34,325 nucleotides of DNA from Methylococcales bacterium. Lineage in GTDB: Bacteria; Pseudomonadota; Gammaproteobacteria; JABHGC01. A model generated the notes under the pieces. The model saw only the letters and a list, made by a program, of their open reading frames with translations, was not told the origin of the DNA and did not search any database. Made by a program: the position numbers and the translations under genes. The stretch covers positions 1 through 34,325 of the forward strand of contig JABHGC010000034.1 of NCBI GenBank assembly GCA_018672285.1, in the 5' to 3' direction. This document shows, piece by piece, positions 6,873-16,373 of this stretch (positions within the stretch are counted from its first letter, which is position 1; the number at the start of each line of letters is the position of its first letter).

Positions 6873-8231
6873 ATGCAAGGCTGGTTGGTCAAATTTGTGC
6901 AATTTAGAGTGAAACATCCGTTTGTCTTCAGTGATGAGCTGATCGCACACCTTAATCAGGCTGCGGCGGATCCTGATTCTGCCGTTGAGGTCATGGATGA
7001 TGTGTTGTATCAAACCTTGCGTGAACGTGGGATTCTCTTTGGTTATCCTGTCTTAGTCGAGGATGACGAAGATGTGGTTGCTGCAGTGCAATATCTGTCG
7101 GCCCAAGACAAGGGTCGCTTTATTTATGTTGATACCCTCTTTAAGTGCATGGTGCAAGAGTGTGCCTTCTTTTACCCAACGGTTGGCCTGTATGAGTTCT
7201 ACCTGTGCCAAGTACTGACACGTTTTTTGCAATTTTTCCTGAATGCCGAAGTTCATCCGTTTGCCAATAAACCCTTAGATGAATTGCTACAAGATCCGCG
7301 CTATTTAGAACAATTAGCGGCACTAGAAGTCTCGTTTGACCAGCAAACCAAGGTTGATATCAGTTTCTCTTTTGCCAGTGGCCTGCGTAATAGCTTTGCT
7401 TTTTTTGATATTTTTACCGTGGTGAGTTGGAATCGCTCCTGCCAAGACAACCCATCTAATGTTCATAAAATGATGACCTTTAGAGAGCAGAAAAAACGCT
7501 TACAAGAACAAGTGTTTTTTGTCATGGTTGCGATGATGTGGGCGAATAATCAAACGTCATCTGGCTGGTTGAAATGGCGTCGACAGTTGCGGATGAAGCC
7601 TTTCCCTAAGCCTGAGCGGCGACTGCTATCGGTGTATTGTCATACAGCAGATATTCCTAAAAAAGTGTGTCGCCAATTATTGCGTAAACCGCTCGGTATT
7701 GCAGAGCTTTCGTTATCGGTTAACTGTGCCATTGTCAGCCGGTACTTGTTAGAGCAAACTATTTTGATGCAGTTATTGTGTAACAAACCAGGTTTGTCTG
7801 AATCCATGTACGTTTTGGCGGATAGTTTGCAATTGACCCGGTCACAGTTGCATGCGAGTTTATCGTCAGTGACCACTTTTTTTGATCAATACCACGAAGA
7901 GTTCTCTTTTTTGACGGGTAAAGCCGTTTTTTCGCATTTAAAATCGTATAGTACGGACAGTGTGAATAACATTGTTCGAAAAAATATGTCGGCCATTATG
8001 CGTGAGATTAAAAATACCAATGAACTTTATGAAACCTTGTTACGCGCATCGCATCAACCACTGTCCAAGCAGGAGTCGCAGTTTGTGCGTAAGCAGTTGC
8101 TGAGCATTGCGAAAACGGTGCCCGCATTGGCGATTTTTTGTTTGCCAGCAGGGGCGATTGTGCTCGCAGCCATGACCAAATTACTGCCGTTTAGTATTTT
8201 GCCCGATGCCTTTGTTGAGCAGGATACTTAG
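6873..8231 (+). CDS. LETM1-like domain protein at the head of the lpxK operon
   Basis: A 452-residue protein. Residues about 398-445 form a LETM1-like signature: a QESQFVRKQLL helix, then a hydrophobic VPALAIFCLPAGAIVLAAM segment, then LLPFSILPDAF. In mitochondrial LETM1 the related motif runs into the membrane helix and the start of the ribosome-binding domain. The N-terminal 390 residues are helical, rich in Phe, and not recognised. The stop TAG lies 2 bases before the GTG of lpxK, so the two genes are very likely translated together. This occupies the place where msbA precedes lpxK in enterics. An ATG at 6869 opens a 12-codon frame only, so 6873 is the start, with CAGGA upstream. The physiological role in bacteria is uncertain; an inner-membrane or ion-related function is inferred only from the family. 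Confidence 0.75.
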   Translation: MQGWLVKFVQFRVKHPFVFSDELIAHLNQAAADPDSAVEVMDDVLYQTLRERGILFGYPVLVEDDEDVVAAVQYLSAQDKGRFIYVDTLFKCMVQECAFFYPTVGLYEFYLCQVLTRFLQFFLNAEVHPFANKPLDELLQDPRYLEQLAALEVSFDQQTKVDISFSFASGLRNSFAFFDIFTVVSWNRSCQDNPSNVHKMMTFREQKKRLQEQVFFVMVAMMWANNQTSSGWLKWRRQLRMKPFPKPERRLLSVYCHTADIPKKVCRQLLRKPLGIAELSLSVNCAIVSRYLLEQTILMQLLCNKPGLSESMYVLADSLQLTRSQLHASLSSVTTFFDQYHEEFSFLTGKAVFSHLKSYSTDSVNNIVRKNMSAIMREIKNTNELYETLLRASHQPLSKQESQFVRKQLLSIAKTVPALAIFCLPAGAIVLAAMTKLLPFSILPDAFVEQDT

Positions 8232-8233
8232 CC

Positions 8234-9208
8234 GTGAAGCGTATTGACCATTATTGGTACCATAAAAATTGGGTTGCATGGGCATTGTGGCCGTTGTCTG
8301 TTTTATTTTGCTTATTAGTGTGGTTCAGACGTAGAGGCTATCGTTTAGGCTGGATTACGCAAACACAGTTTGCTGTGCCTGTGATTGTGGTGGGGAATAT
8401 CTCTGTCGGTGGAACAGGGAAAACACCCACCGTGGTTGCATTGATTGAGTGGTTGAAGAAACAAGGTTATCGCCCTGGTGTCATTAGCCGAGGCTATTGT
8501 GGGCAGGCTGAATATTGGCCACAAGATGTGACCGAGAAAAGTTTGGCGATGGATGTGGGTGATGAGGCTATTTTAATCGCGCAGCGATGTCAGTGCCCAA
8601 TGATGGTTGGGCCAGATAGGGTTGCTTCAGTGAGGGCGTTACTGGAAAAGTATGAGTGTGATGTGGTGGTCTCCGATGATGGGCTGCAACACTATCGCAT
8701 GGGGCGTGCAGTTGAAATCGTTGTGTTGGACGGGGAGCGTCGCTATGGCAATGGTTTTTGCTTGCCTGCAGGGCCGTTAAGAGAGCCTAGAAAGCGGGCT
8801 GAAAAAGTGGATATTGTGATCGCGAATGGGATGGCGGCAGAAGGTGAGTACTTGATGACGTTGCAGCCTGTGGCATTGCACCAAGTTGCTGACAGTCAAA
8901 TATCTAAACCCGTTAATGCATTAAAGGGGCATAAAGTGCATGCAGTGGCAGGTATTGGCAACCCTGAGCGGTTTTTTAAGCAACTAGAGCGGCTAGGGTA
9001 TGATGTGGTTCGTCATGCCTTTGATGATCATTATGCCTTTAGTGCAGAAGACTTACAGTTTGAGCTTGATTTACCCATTGTGATGACCGAAAAAGATGCC
9101 GTAAAATGTGTGTCGTTTGCCAGTGATAAACATTGGTATATGTCCGTGAGAGGGCAGTTGGAACCTGCCTTATTTCAGGCGCTTGAAGCGCAATTAAAAA
9201 AGGATTAA
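8234..9208 (+). CDS. lpxK: tetraacyldisaccharide 4'-kinase LpxK
   Basis: A 324-residue protein, normal family length. LpxK phosphorylates the 4' position of the lipid A disaccharide precursor at the inner membrane. An N-terminal hydrophobic helix (about 14-31) serves as membrane anchor. The P-loop [11 protein letters not shown] spans residues 54-64, with K63 and T64. The family motifs [19 protein letters not shown] and VMTEKDAVK are present. The start is GTG, 2 bases after the upstream stop. It is followed by ycaR 4 bases later and then kdsB, the common gammaproteobacterial order. Confidence 0.96.
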   Translation: MKRIDHYWYHKNWVAWALWPLSVLFCLLVWFRRRGYRLGWITQTQFAVPVIVVGNISVGGTGKTPTVVALIEWLKKQGYRPGVISRGYCGQAEYWPQDVTEKSLAMDVGDEAILIAQRCQCPMMVGPDRVASVRALLEKYECDVVVSDDGLQHYRMGRAVEIVVLDGERRYGNGFCLPAGPLREPRKRAEKVDIVIANGMAAEGEYLMTLQPVALHQVADSQISKPVNALKGHKVHAVAGIGNPERFFKQLERLGYDVVRHAFDDHYAFSAEDLQFELDLPIVMTEKDAVKCVSFASDKHWYMSVRGQLEPALFQALEAQLKKD

Positions 9209-9212
9209 AAGC

Positions 9213-9392
9213 ATGGATAAAGCACTGCTCGAAATATTAGTCTGCCCGGTTTGTAAGGGGAAATTAAGCTTTGATAAAAAAGCCAAAGAGTTGGTTTGTA
9301 AAGGAGATCGGCTCGCATTCCCGATCAAGGATGATATTCCGGTGATGTTGGAGGGGGAGGCAAGAGCCCTGTCAGCTGAAGAGGTCGCATAA
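9213..9392 (+). CDS. ycaR: Trm112-family protein YcaR
   Basis: A 59-residue protein starting [16 protein letters not shown]. The paired cysteines of CPVC and a third in [20 protein letters not shown] are the Trm112/YcaR (UPF0434) pattern. The family includes small zinc-type chaperones or activators of methyltransferases; in bacteria the exact partner is unclear. It lies between lpxK (4-base gap) and kdsB (stop TAA immediately followed by the kdsB ATG), the conserved position for this gene. Confidence 0.92.
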   Translation: MDKALLEILVCPVCKGKLSFDKKAKELVCKGDRLAFPIKDDIPVMLEGEARALSAEEVA

Positions 9393-10166
9393 ATGACATC
9401 GCCCTTCAATATTGTGATTCCTGCGCGCTATCAGTCAACTCGTTTGCCAGGCAAGCCATTGATAGCGCTGTTAGGCAAGCCAATGATTCAGCATGTGTAT
9501 GAGCATGCCTGTGATTGTGGGGCTAATGAGGTGGTGGTGGCCACCGATGATGAGCGCATTGCTGATGTTGCAAAAGCCTTTGGTGCTGAGGTCTGTATGA
9601 CGCGAGGGGATCATCCTTCGGGTACGGAGCGCATCGCAGAAGTGGCTAACTTAAAACAGTGGTCTGATGAGACCATGATTGTGAACGTGCAGGGTGATGA
9701 GCCGTTACTTCCTGAACGATTGGTGCAACAGGTGGCGGGTCAGTTAAATGATTTTCCTGATGCGGGTATGGCGACGGTAGCGACACCACTGAATGATGTT
9801 GCCGAGGTGTTTGACCCTAACGTGGTTAAGGTCGTGTTGGATCATCAAGGCTTCGCGATGATGTTCTCTCGTGCGGTACTGCCATGGCATCGAGATCATT
9901 ACGCGAAAGCACAAGTGTCATTGCCAGCTGAGGTGGTGTATTTGCGGCATATTGGGTTGTATGGTTACCGCGTGTCTTTTTTGCATCAATATGTGCAGTG
10001 GCCTGCAAGTCCTATTGAGTCAATTGAGTCTTTAGAGCAGCTTAGAGTGCTCTATTATGGTGGTAAAATTCACGTTTCTGTCACTGCTGAGCCGCCAGGC
10101 CATGGTGTTGACACAGCGGATGATATTCTCAAAGTAGAAGCGGCGTTGGCCGCATTAACGCGTTAA
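9393..10166 (+). CDS. kdsB: 3-deoxy-manno-octulosonate cytidylyltransferase KdsB
   Basis: A 257-residue cytosolic enzyme, typical length. It activates Kdo with CTP to give CMP-Kdo for lipopolysaccharide inner-core synthesis. The nucleotidyltransferase signature IPARYQSTRLPGKPL is at residues 9-23. It is followed by VVATDDERI, NVQGDEPLLP (catalytic metal-binding Asp) and the C-terminal HIGLYGYR and GVDTADDI motifs. The ATG directly abuts the ycaR stop, so it is translationally coupled in the LETM1-lpxK-ycaR-kdsB operon. Confidence 0.97.
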   Translation: MTSPFNIVIPARYQSTRLPGKPLIALLGKPMIQHVYEHACDCGANEVVVATDDERIADVAKAFGAEVCMTRGDHPSGTERIAEVANLKQWSDETMIVNVQGDEPLLPERLVQQVAGQLNDFPDAGMATVATPLNDVAEVFDPNVVKVVLDHQGFAMMFSRAVLPWHRDHYAKAQVSLPAEVVYLRHIGLYGYRVSFLHQYVQWPASPIESIESLEQLRVLYYGGKIHVSVTAEPPGHGVDTADDILKVEAALAALTR

Positions 10167-10174
10167 TACGCTAG

Positions 10175-10196
10175 TTAGTATTATTGTCTATACTAA
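10175..10196. promoter_or_regulatory. 7-bp inverted repeat between kdsB and the polyamine-binding gene
   Basis: TTAGTAT at 10175-10181 is complemented by ATACTAA at 10190-10196, with an 8-base spacer. It lies in the 68-bp gap after kdsB and 39 bases before the next ATG. AT-rich half-sites of this kind could be an operator or part of a promoter; there is no T-tract for a terminator. Confidence 0.25.
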
Positions 10197-10234
10197 TACA
10201 AGGGTTTGATAACTTGTTGGTTGGTAATGTGTAG

Positions 10235-11293
10235 ATGACGCGCCGCTATTCTTGCTTTTATTTAATATTTTTAGTGCATTTTTTTACGTGTAGCAGCATC
10301 GCTATAGCTGCTGAGCGCTCCTTGGTGATCTTGAATTGGGCTGATTATATTGATGACAGCTTAGTGCAGGAATTCGAGCGTGATACAGGCATTAAGGTCA
10401 AAATGTCTTATTACGAGACGGATGATACTCGAGATAGTTTGCTGCTTGAAACGGGGGGCAAAGGGTATGACATTGTCATCGTTAATGGGTTGAAAATTGC
10501 GCCTTACCAACGCCAAGGTTGGCTTGCACCGATTAACGCTAAACAGCTGCCTAATCTGAAATTTGTGTCCCCTACGTGGCGAAATGCCTACCCTCAGGCA
10601 AGTCATTTTGCCGTGCCTTATTTGTGGGGAACCCTAGGTTTGGCCTATCGGCAAGACTTAGTGTCCAATCGGGTGATTAATTCTTGGTCAGCATTATTTA
10701 ATCCAGGCTTACCACTACAAGGTAAAGTGATGTGGGTGAAGGCCGTTAGGGATTTAATCGGTCCTGCGCTTAAATCATTAGGCTATTCAGCAAACACCAC
10801 AAATCAAAAGCATCTTAATGAGGTCGGTGTGTTGTTACAGCAAAACCGTCGTTTTGTTCACTCGCTTGGTTATACCTTGATAGATGAAATGGCAAAACTC
10901 GTGACCGGCGAGGTGATTCTGGCACCGGTTTATAATGGCGATGCACTCTCCTTGCAAGCGGTTGAGCCTAATGTCCGTTATGTTATACCTAAATAGGGTG
11001 GGCTTATTTGGGTAGATTATATGGTTGTTATGGCGACATCGCGGCATAAAAAAGACGCATGGCAGTTTATTAATTTTTTACAGAGACCGAAAAATGCGGC
11101 GAAATTATCTGGGGTACTGAATTTTGCGACCACGAATAAGGCTGCAAAAAAGTATATATCTGATTTTGTTCTCAGGAATAAGGCAATATATCCTGACTCA
11201 GAGGGATTGAAAAAGTCGGAGTTTTTACAAGCGTTACCCCCTAGAGCGCTGAATAAAATGAATCGTATTTTTAGTCAATTGGTTAGACCATGA
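10235..11293 (+). pseudogene. NspS/PotD-like periplasmic polyamine-binding protein, interrupted by an in-frame TAG
   Basis: The frame encodes a Sec signal peptide (hydrophobic about residues 6-23, then AIAA) and a PotD/PotF-type solute-binding protein (LVILNWADYIDDSLVQEFE, the classic start of the mature domain). Reading stops at TAG 10994-10996 after ...YVIPK. The same frame then continues without any shift from GGLIWVDYMVV to a natural stop at 11293, completing the C-terminal lobe. Relatives carry a Glu in the VIP-x-EGG loop, so a single GAG-to-TAG change explains the break. The total of 352 codons matches PotD length. Its end overlaps the GGDEF-EAL gene (ATGA), like nspS-mbaA of Vibrio cholerae, in which the binding protein reports polyamines to the c-di-GMP enzyme rather than serving transport. 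It could also be a sequencing error. Confidence 0.85.
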
Positions 11294-13689
11294 AGCTGCA
11301 AGTGAAATTTTTATTGGTTATTATTCCGCTGGTGACCAGTGCGCTACTTCTGATTGCATGGCTAGGGTTTGGTCATATGCAGAGGAGTAATGATCTGCAG
11401 TATGAGCATAAATCTGCTGAAATTTTAAATGAAGTGCAACATTCATTACAAGATCAGGTCGAGGCTGCAAAGGCGAATTTGCTTTTGTTATCTTCCGATT
11501 ATTTATTTAAAAAATATGCCAGTACAGCCGATGAGCAGCAGCGATATGAAATTTTTCAGCAACCGGTACTGGAACGGATAAAACAATTTCAGGCTATCAA
11601 TAAAGATTATACTGAGGTTCGGTATATTTTACCCGGAGGCTTTGAAGAAATTCGCTCAACAGTTGGTTCTATCCCTAATTTACAAGAAGAAGAGTTGGGG
11701 AGTGAATTTTTTCTATGGGGGAAAAAAACGCCCCAAGGGGAGGTTGGGGCCACTGTTTTAAAAAACCCTGATACTGGTGAATATGTTTATTATTTTATCA
11801 CGCCGATTTATTTGGCTGATACCTCAATAGAATATAAGACCAGTTTAAGAGGCTATTTATCCATCACCATGTCATTGGAGGGGTTTAAGGTTCAGGCTGC
11901 TAAAATTGCAAGCCAAGGGGCGGTTGATATCGATATTAAATTTGGCAACCTCACCTTGTCTAGTCACTATGCCTCTGCCTTACCAAGTCCTGCTCATCTT
12001 TTACCGCACTCAGATGATGAGGGGTTGCTTAAGCTTATGCCGTTAATGGATGGTTTAAGTGCCAATGTATTTTTGCCCTATGCTGTTTTTGAAGATGAAT
12101 ATGACGCTTTTATTACTGATTTATCCGGTACTGTTTTGATTGTTATCTTGCTTGTATCCGTGGTCATATTTTTAATGTTTCGCTTTTTAGTGGTTGAGAG
12201 GCTTGCCCTGTTAGAGCGCTCTACTCAAAATATTGGAGATCAAAACGAAATATCCATTCATCAATTCGATACACCGGATGAAATTGGTTACTTGTCTCGG
12301 GCATTGCAAGGTATGGCAAAAACGATTACTGATAACAGCCAAAAAATCAATTGGCTGGCTCACCGAGATAGTTTAACTGAGCTGCCAAATCGGCGTTACT
12401 TCCTAGATTTACTGGAAAGGGAGCTTGCCAAGGCGAAGCGAAATAATGCAAAACTGGCATTGGTTTTTTTAGATTTAGATAATTTTAAAGTTATTAATGA
12501 TACTTTAGGGCATTATCATGGGGACTTGTTGCTGCGAGCGGTCGCTCATCGCATTAAAGAGACACTGCGAATAGAAGACCTCCTATCCTTGCCGGAAAAC
12601 GGCATTGTTTCCCGTATGGGAGGAGATGAGTTTACCATCGTTTTATCTGATTTGAAGCGCCCTGAGAATGCAGCTGTTTTTGCAAGCCGATTGATGGCGC
12701 AGTTTAGTCGCCCATTTATTCTAGAGAAAGAAACAGTTGATGTGGGTTGTAGCATGGGTATCACCATTTATCCGAATGATGGCGATAACGTACCTGATTT
12801 AATTAAAGCGGCTGACTTAGCGATGTATAAAGCAAAGAAGTCACCTACAGGAAGCTATGAGTACTTTACGCCTGAGCTGAACCACTTAATGTTGCAGCGC
12901 ATTGTTATGGAAAGGCGCCTTCGTCAAGCGATCAAAGAGGGTCAATTTGTTTTGTATTACCAGCCGCAAGTTGATTTCCGAACAGGAAGAATTGTTGGTC
13001 TAGAGTCATTGATTCGCTGGATACACCCTGAAGATGGGTTGATTTCACCGCTTGAATTTATTCCTTTGGCTGAAGAAATTGGCTTAATTCGTGAGATTGG
13101 ATCTTGGGTGATTACAGAAGCTTGTCGGCAGGCAAGAATATGGTCTGATATTTTTCCTGTCCCTGTTAAAGTGTCAGTGAATATTTCTTCCTTGCAATTT
13201 GATGGCCAATTAGCGCCGTTTATTGCTGCTGAATTAGCCTGTTTGGAGTTATTGCCAGAATGGTTTGGCGTTGAGATTACTGAGTCGGTTTTGCTCTCTG
13301 CCAGTGATGAAAATAAGCGCATTTTAGAATCTATTCAGGCGTTAGGGGTTAAAGTGGCGCTGGATGATTTTGGTACAGGTTATGCCTCTTTAAGTTATTT
13401 GCTGAATTTCCCGGTCGATTACATCAAGATTGATCGCTCTTTTGTGATGGATTTGGAACAAAATGCACAAAATATAGCGTTATTTAGCGCTATTGTGGCT
13501 TTAGGCCATGCGGTGGATAAGGATGTGATCGCTGAAGGGGTGGAAGAAATAGGGCAGTTGGAGATACTGCGTGAGGCTGGGTGTGCGTTAGCACAGGGGT
13601 ATTATTACAGTAAACCTGTCGTTGCTGAGGATGCGGAAGCTTTTGTGTTGAATAATTTAAATGCCCGCATAGAGGATTATGCGGGCTAG
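11290..13689 (+). CDS. MbaA-like membrane GGDEF-EAL cyclic di-GMP protein
   Basis: A 799-residue inner-membrane protein. TM1 is at residues 7-27, a periplasmic sensor domain lies at about 28-275, and TM2 is at about 278-300. A short HAMP-like linker is followed by GGDEF (about 355-515) and EAL (about 535-790) domains. GGDEF is intact at 444-448, but no RxxD inhibitory site precedes it. The EAL motif reads E572-S-L with RW following. Other phosphodiesterase residues are present: VNISSLQF, EITES, DDFGTG (D692, D693), IKIDRS, AEGVEE and QGYYYSKP. It is likely a phosphodiesterase and possibly bifunctional. The ATG overlaps the stop of the polyamine-binding gene, the arrangement of nspS-mbaA, so periplasmic polyamine input is inferred. 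Confidence 0.9.
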   Translation: MKLQVKFLLVIIPLVTSALLLIAWLGFGHMQRSNDLQYEHKSAEILNEVQHSLQDQVEAAKANLLLLSSDYLFKKYASTADEQQRYEIFQQPVLERIKQFQAINKDYTEVRYILPGGFEEIRSTVGSIPNLQEEELGSEFFLWGKKTPQGEVGATVLKNPDTGEYVYYFITPIYLADTSIEYKTSLRGYLSITMSLEGFKVQAAKIASQGAVDIDIKFGNLTLSSHYASALPSPAHLLPHSDDEGLLKLMPLMDGLSANVFLPYAVFEDEYDAFITDLSGTVLIVILLVSVVIFLMFRFLVVERLALLERSTQNIGDQNEISIHQFDTPDEIGYLSRALQGMAKTITDNSQKINWLAHRDSLTELPNRRYFLDLLERELAKAKRNNAKLALVFLDLDNFKVINDTLGHYHGDLLLRAVAHRIKETLRIEDLLSLPENGIVSRMGGDEFTIVLSDLKRPENAAVFASRLMAQFSRPFILEKETVDVGCSMGITIYPNDGDNVPDLIKAADLAMYKAKKSPTGSYEYFTPELNHLMLQRIVMERRLRQAIKEGQFVLYYQPQVDFRTGRIVGLESLIRWIHPEDGLISPLEFIPLAEEIGLIREIGSWVITEACRQARIWSDIFPVPVKVSVNISSLQFDGQLAPFIAAELACLELLPEWFGVEITESVLLSASDENKRILESIQALGVKVALDDFGTGYASLSYLLNFPVDYIKIDRSFVMDLEQNAQNIALFSAIVALGHAVDKDVIAEGVEEIGQLEILREAGCALAQGYYYSKPVVAEDAEAFVLNNLNARIEDYAG

Positions 13690-13699
13690 CTGGGCTTTT
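13663..13699 (+). terminator. candidate terminator hairpin at the end of the GGDEF-EAL gene
   Basis: GCCCGCAT (13663-13670) pairs with ATGCGGGC (13679-13686) around an 8-base loop. It is followed within 10 bases by CTTTTA. The hairpin overlaps the end of the coding region (stop at 13687-13689). It lies between two convergent genes, which suits termination, but the T-tract is short. Confidence 0.45.
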
Positions 13700-14033
13700 A
13701 ATGAAGCCGAGTACGATCGTCTAGGTAGTCTCTTAACCACTGGGTATCGGCCATGCTTAAGTGCACGATACGCATACCAACTCTAAAGTGGTCTTGTTGC
13801 GGGAAAAGGCCGTAAACAATGCATTCTGCACGAATTTTTTTCTTTACCTCTAAATGGGGTATGTCCATTTTAATGATGTAACGCTTGCCAACATCGGCAG
13901 GATTGTTTTGTTCGATGCTGATGCCTTTCATGCTCAGGTCGTAAGCTTGAACAGACGAAAATTCTCCGTCAGGGTGTTCTAATGCCACTTGTGCTTTGTA
14001 AGGGATTCTTGGGATTTTTCGTCTTTCAGGCAT
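13698..14033 (-). CDS. PilZ domain cyclic di-GMP-binding protein
   Basis: A 111-residue single-domain PilZ protein. The c-di-GMP binding signature is complete: an N-terminal arginine cluster (ERRKIPRIPYKA, the RxxxR motif) and DLSMKGISIE (D/NxSxxG). A beta-barrel follows, with a C-terminal helix (DTQWLRDYLDD). It has no membrane segment or second domain, so it acts as a diffusible effector whose partner is unknown. It is convergent with the GGDEF-EAL gene and divergent from the tPilZ-like gene. Confidence 0.9.
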   Translation of the reverse strand: MPERRKIPRIPYKAQVALEHPDGEFSSVQAYDLSMKGISIEQNNPADVGKRYIIKMDIPHLEVKKKIRAECIVYGLFPQQDHFRVGMRIVHLSMADTQWLRDYLDDRTRLH

Positions 14034-14134
14034 GCTGTGACTCCTGTGTTAATTTCGAAACGTGATATTTATGCCTTAAGTAAAGCAACACATCTGGAAA
14101 AATTCTAGTAAAAACAGTACTTAATGGTATTGCT

Positions 14135-14728
14135 ATGTTAGCGATTGGTAAGATGCGGCAGGAGGCGTATTCCCGTATATTGAATATTTTTGGAGATAAA
14201 CAGATGGTTAATGCCTGGATGGCAGATTACCTCACATTGAATGAGGTGGGTGGTGTGGCTTGGCAAGTCGCCACTGATGTTGATTGGAGTCGAGTTGACC
14301 GGCAAAACATTCAAGTACTGACCTTGCTTGCCGCACTGGAGGAAAATGTCAGTGAAAATGTGGATGAGTACGCTGAGTACCAAGCAGATTTTGCCATATT
14401 AAATACAAAGCTGAATGTGTTGATGTCTTTGGTGAGTGATTTAGTGCTACAGAACCAAGGGCAGGCGGTAGATATGCCATTTCAATTGAATGAGCGCAGA
14501 ATTACGTGGCAAGCAGTTAACTTGCCGCAGATGGGGCAGAAGGTGCAGTTAGAGGTGTACTTGGATCAATCCCCTAAACCTTTGCAATTAAGTGGTGAAG
14601 TAGGCGCCTTAGAAGGCGGTCATGTTTTAGTCGACATTCAGCAGGGTAGTGATGTGTTTTTTGATCTACTGGCAAAGTTAATTTTTCGACGCCACCGTCG
14701 AGAAGTGGCTTTAGCAAAGCAATCGTGA
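14135..14728 (+). CDS. probable atypical PilZ (tPilZ) protein upstream of fleQ
   Basis: A 197-residue soluble protein. The N-terminal part is mostly helical, with a long central helix (about 75-108, heptad-like). A beta-rich segment follows (VQLEVYL, LQLSGEV, GHVLVDI) and a basic C-terminal end reads LIFRRHRREVALAK. This layout, a coiled helix before a PilZ-like barrel ending in an FRRHRRE helix, resembles the atypical PilZ family found near flagellar or c-di-GMP genes. The canonical RxxxR/DxSxxG c-di-GMP motif is not evident, so ligand binding is uncertain. It directly precedes fleQ. Confidence 0.6.
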   Translation: MLAIGKMRQEAYSRILNIFGDKQMVNAWMADYLTLNEVGGVAWQVATDVDWSRVDRQNIQVLTLLAALEENVSENVDEYAEYQADFAILNTKLNVLMSLVSDLVLQNQGQAVDMPFQLNERRITWQAVNLPQMGQKVQLEVYLDQSPKPLQLSGEVGALEGGHVLVDIQQGSDVFFDLLAKLIFRRHRREVALAKQS

Positions 14729-14739
14729 GTGACAAATTT

Positions 14740-14768
14740 TTGACATCTTAGCAATCTGTGCTTAACTT
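14740..14768 (+). promoter_or_regulatory. candidate sigma-70 promoter of fleQ
   Basis: A consensus TTGACA (14740-14745) is followed after 17 bases by TAACTT (14763-14768). That gives transcription start near 14775, about 60 bases before the fleQ ATG. FleQ-type master regulators are normally transcribed by the housekeeping sigma factor, which agrees with this. Confidence 0.45.
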
Positions 14769-14837
14769 GAAATATAACGTTTTGTTTTGATCGGTTGTGC
14801 ATTTGCTTGACTGATCGGCGGATAACAGGTGAGTTGC

Positions 14838-16319
14838 ATGTCTAAAGAATTGATCCATATTATTGATACTAATGAAGAACGCACTGAGCATATTAAGACA
14901 GTGTTGTCCTTCATGGGGTATCAAGTGACGACTCACAGCAGTTGCGAACAAGCGGAGGGGAAAATCGATGGCTTTGCGATTATTGTTGGCTATTGCGAAG
15001 ACTTAGGTGACCAAAGAGCGTTTGTGAGTAAATTATCTGAACAAGTGCCATCCATGCCTATTTTAATGTTAAATGACACATTAGAGCAGCCTGTGATGAT
15101 GGGGGATGAGCTTAAAAATGTCATTGGTGAGCTGGCTTTGCCACTTCAGCATGGGCAATTAGCCAATACCTTGCACCAAGCGGAATTATTTAAAGAGAGT
15201 TTTAGTAAAGCGAGTGACCAGCGCCCGGTTGAGTTGTTCCGCAGCTTAGTGGGTAACAGTCGGCCCATTCAGGTCGTGCGTACCATGATTCAGCAAGTTG
15301 CAGAATCCGACGCCAATGTGTTGGTTTTGGGGGATTCAGGCACGGGTAAAGAGGTGGTGGCTCGGAACGTTCATTATTATTCAAAGCGCCGAAATAAACC
15401 TTTTGTGCCAATTAACTGTGGTGCCATTCCACCCGATTTGCTTGAGAGTGAGCTGTTTGGGCATGAGAAAGGGGCATTTACAGGTGCTATTTCCACACGT
15501 AAAGGCCGCTTTGAAATGGCTGAAGGTGGCACGCTGTTTTTAGATGAAATCGGTGATATGAGTATGCCAATGCAGGTAAAGCTGCTTCGGGTACTACAAG
15601 AGCGTGTGTTTGAGCGAGTCGGTGGTAGTAAAACCATTAAAGTTGACGTTCGAATTGTGGCAGCAACCCATCGTAATCTTGAAGATGCGATTACCACTGA
15701 AAAATTCAGAGAAGATTTGTTTTACCGCTTGAATGTCTTTCCTATTAATATGCCTTGTTTGAGTGAGCGGCAAGAAGATATTCCTCTTCTGATTGAAGAT
15801 TTAATTAAGCGTATTGAGCATGAAAACAGAGGGTCAGTAAGGTTAACACCAACAGCCGTCTTAGCAATGTGTCGTTACCGCTGGCCTGGTAATGTCCGAG
15901 AGCTTGCCAATATGATTGAGCGGTTAGCCATTATTAAGCCTTATGGTGTTGCTGACGCAAGTGATTTACCAGAAAAAATGCAGGTGCAAAGTGGTGAGCC
16001 TATGGAGATGAGTGATTTTATTCCTTCAGCAGAGTTGCCTCAACTAGGCGCTCAAGCCGTCATGCCTGATGCTTTGCCAACAGCACAGCAAGTGAGTGAT
16101 TCAATTGCGGAGATTAATGGGGCACATATTCCAACCGATGGAATGGATTTAAAGCAGCATTTAGCGGATCTAGAATCCCAGTTAATTCAGCAAGCGCTTG
16201 AAGAAACAGATGGTGTTGTTGCACATGCTGCACGTTTATTGAACATGAGAAGAACCACGCTTGTCGAAAAAATAAGAAAATATGGCCTTCAAAAGACAGA
16301 TGAAGTGGCAGAAATTTGA
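14838..16319 (+). CDS. fleQ: flagellar master regulator FleQ (sigma-54-dependent activator)
   Basis: A 493-residue protein, matching FleQ/FlrA length. The N-terminal FleQ domain (1 to about 120) is receiver-like. The AAA+ domain carries Walker A GDSGTGKE (165-172), the sigma-54 contact loop GAFTGA (212-217) and Walker [14 protein letters not shown]-terminal Fis-type HTH follows ([24 protein letters not shown]). The segment LFRSLVG (from L133) just before the AAA+ domain matches the LFRS element by which Pseudomonas FleQ binds c-di-GMP. I place the start at the ATG 14838 because AGGTGAG lies just upstream; an in-frame GTG at 14829 would overlap that site. It likely drives the downstream fleR and fli promoters. 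Confidence 0.95.
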   Translation: MSKELIHIIDTNEERTEHIKTVLSFMGYQVTTHSSCEQAEGKIDGFAIIVGYCEDLGDQRAFVSKLSEQVPSMPILMLNDTLEQPVMMGDELKNVIGELALPLQHGQLANTLHQAELFKESFSKASDQRPVELFRSLVGNSRPIQVVRTMIQQVAESDANVLVLGDSGTGKEVVARNVHYYSKRRNKPFVPINCGAIPPDLLESELFGHEKGAFTGAISTRKGRFEMAEGGTLFLDEIGDMSMPMQVKLLRVLQERVFERVGGSKTIKVDVRIVAATHRNLEDAITTEKFREDLFYRLNVFPINMPCLSERQEDIPLLIEDLIKRIEHENRGSVRLTPTAVLAMCRYRWPGNVRELANMIERLAIIKPYGVADASDLPEKMQVQSGEPMEMSDFIPSAELPQLGAQAVMPDALPTAQQVSDSIAEINGAHIPTDGMDLKQHLADLESQLIQQALEETDGVVAHAARLLNMRRTTLVEKIRKYGLQKTDEVAEI

Positions 16320-16373
16320 CCTTTAGTGAATAATTCATTTATAACCAATTGAAATATAAGTGGTCTTTAAAGT

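Noticed and set aside
10994..10996. TAG read as pyrrolysine or other programmed recoding
   Set aside because: No pyl genes or recoding signal are visible, and relatives carry an ordinary Glu in this loop; a nonsense change is simpler.
12957..13322. 121-residue minus-strand ORF inside the EAL region
   Set aside because: It is antisense to a strongly conserved EAL domain and has low-complexity composition, a shadow frame.
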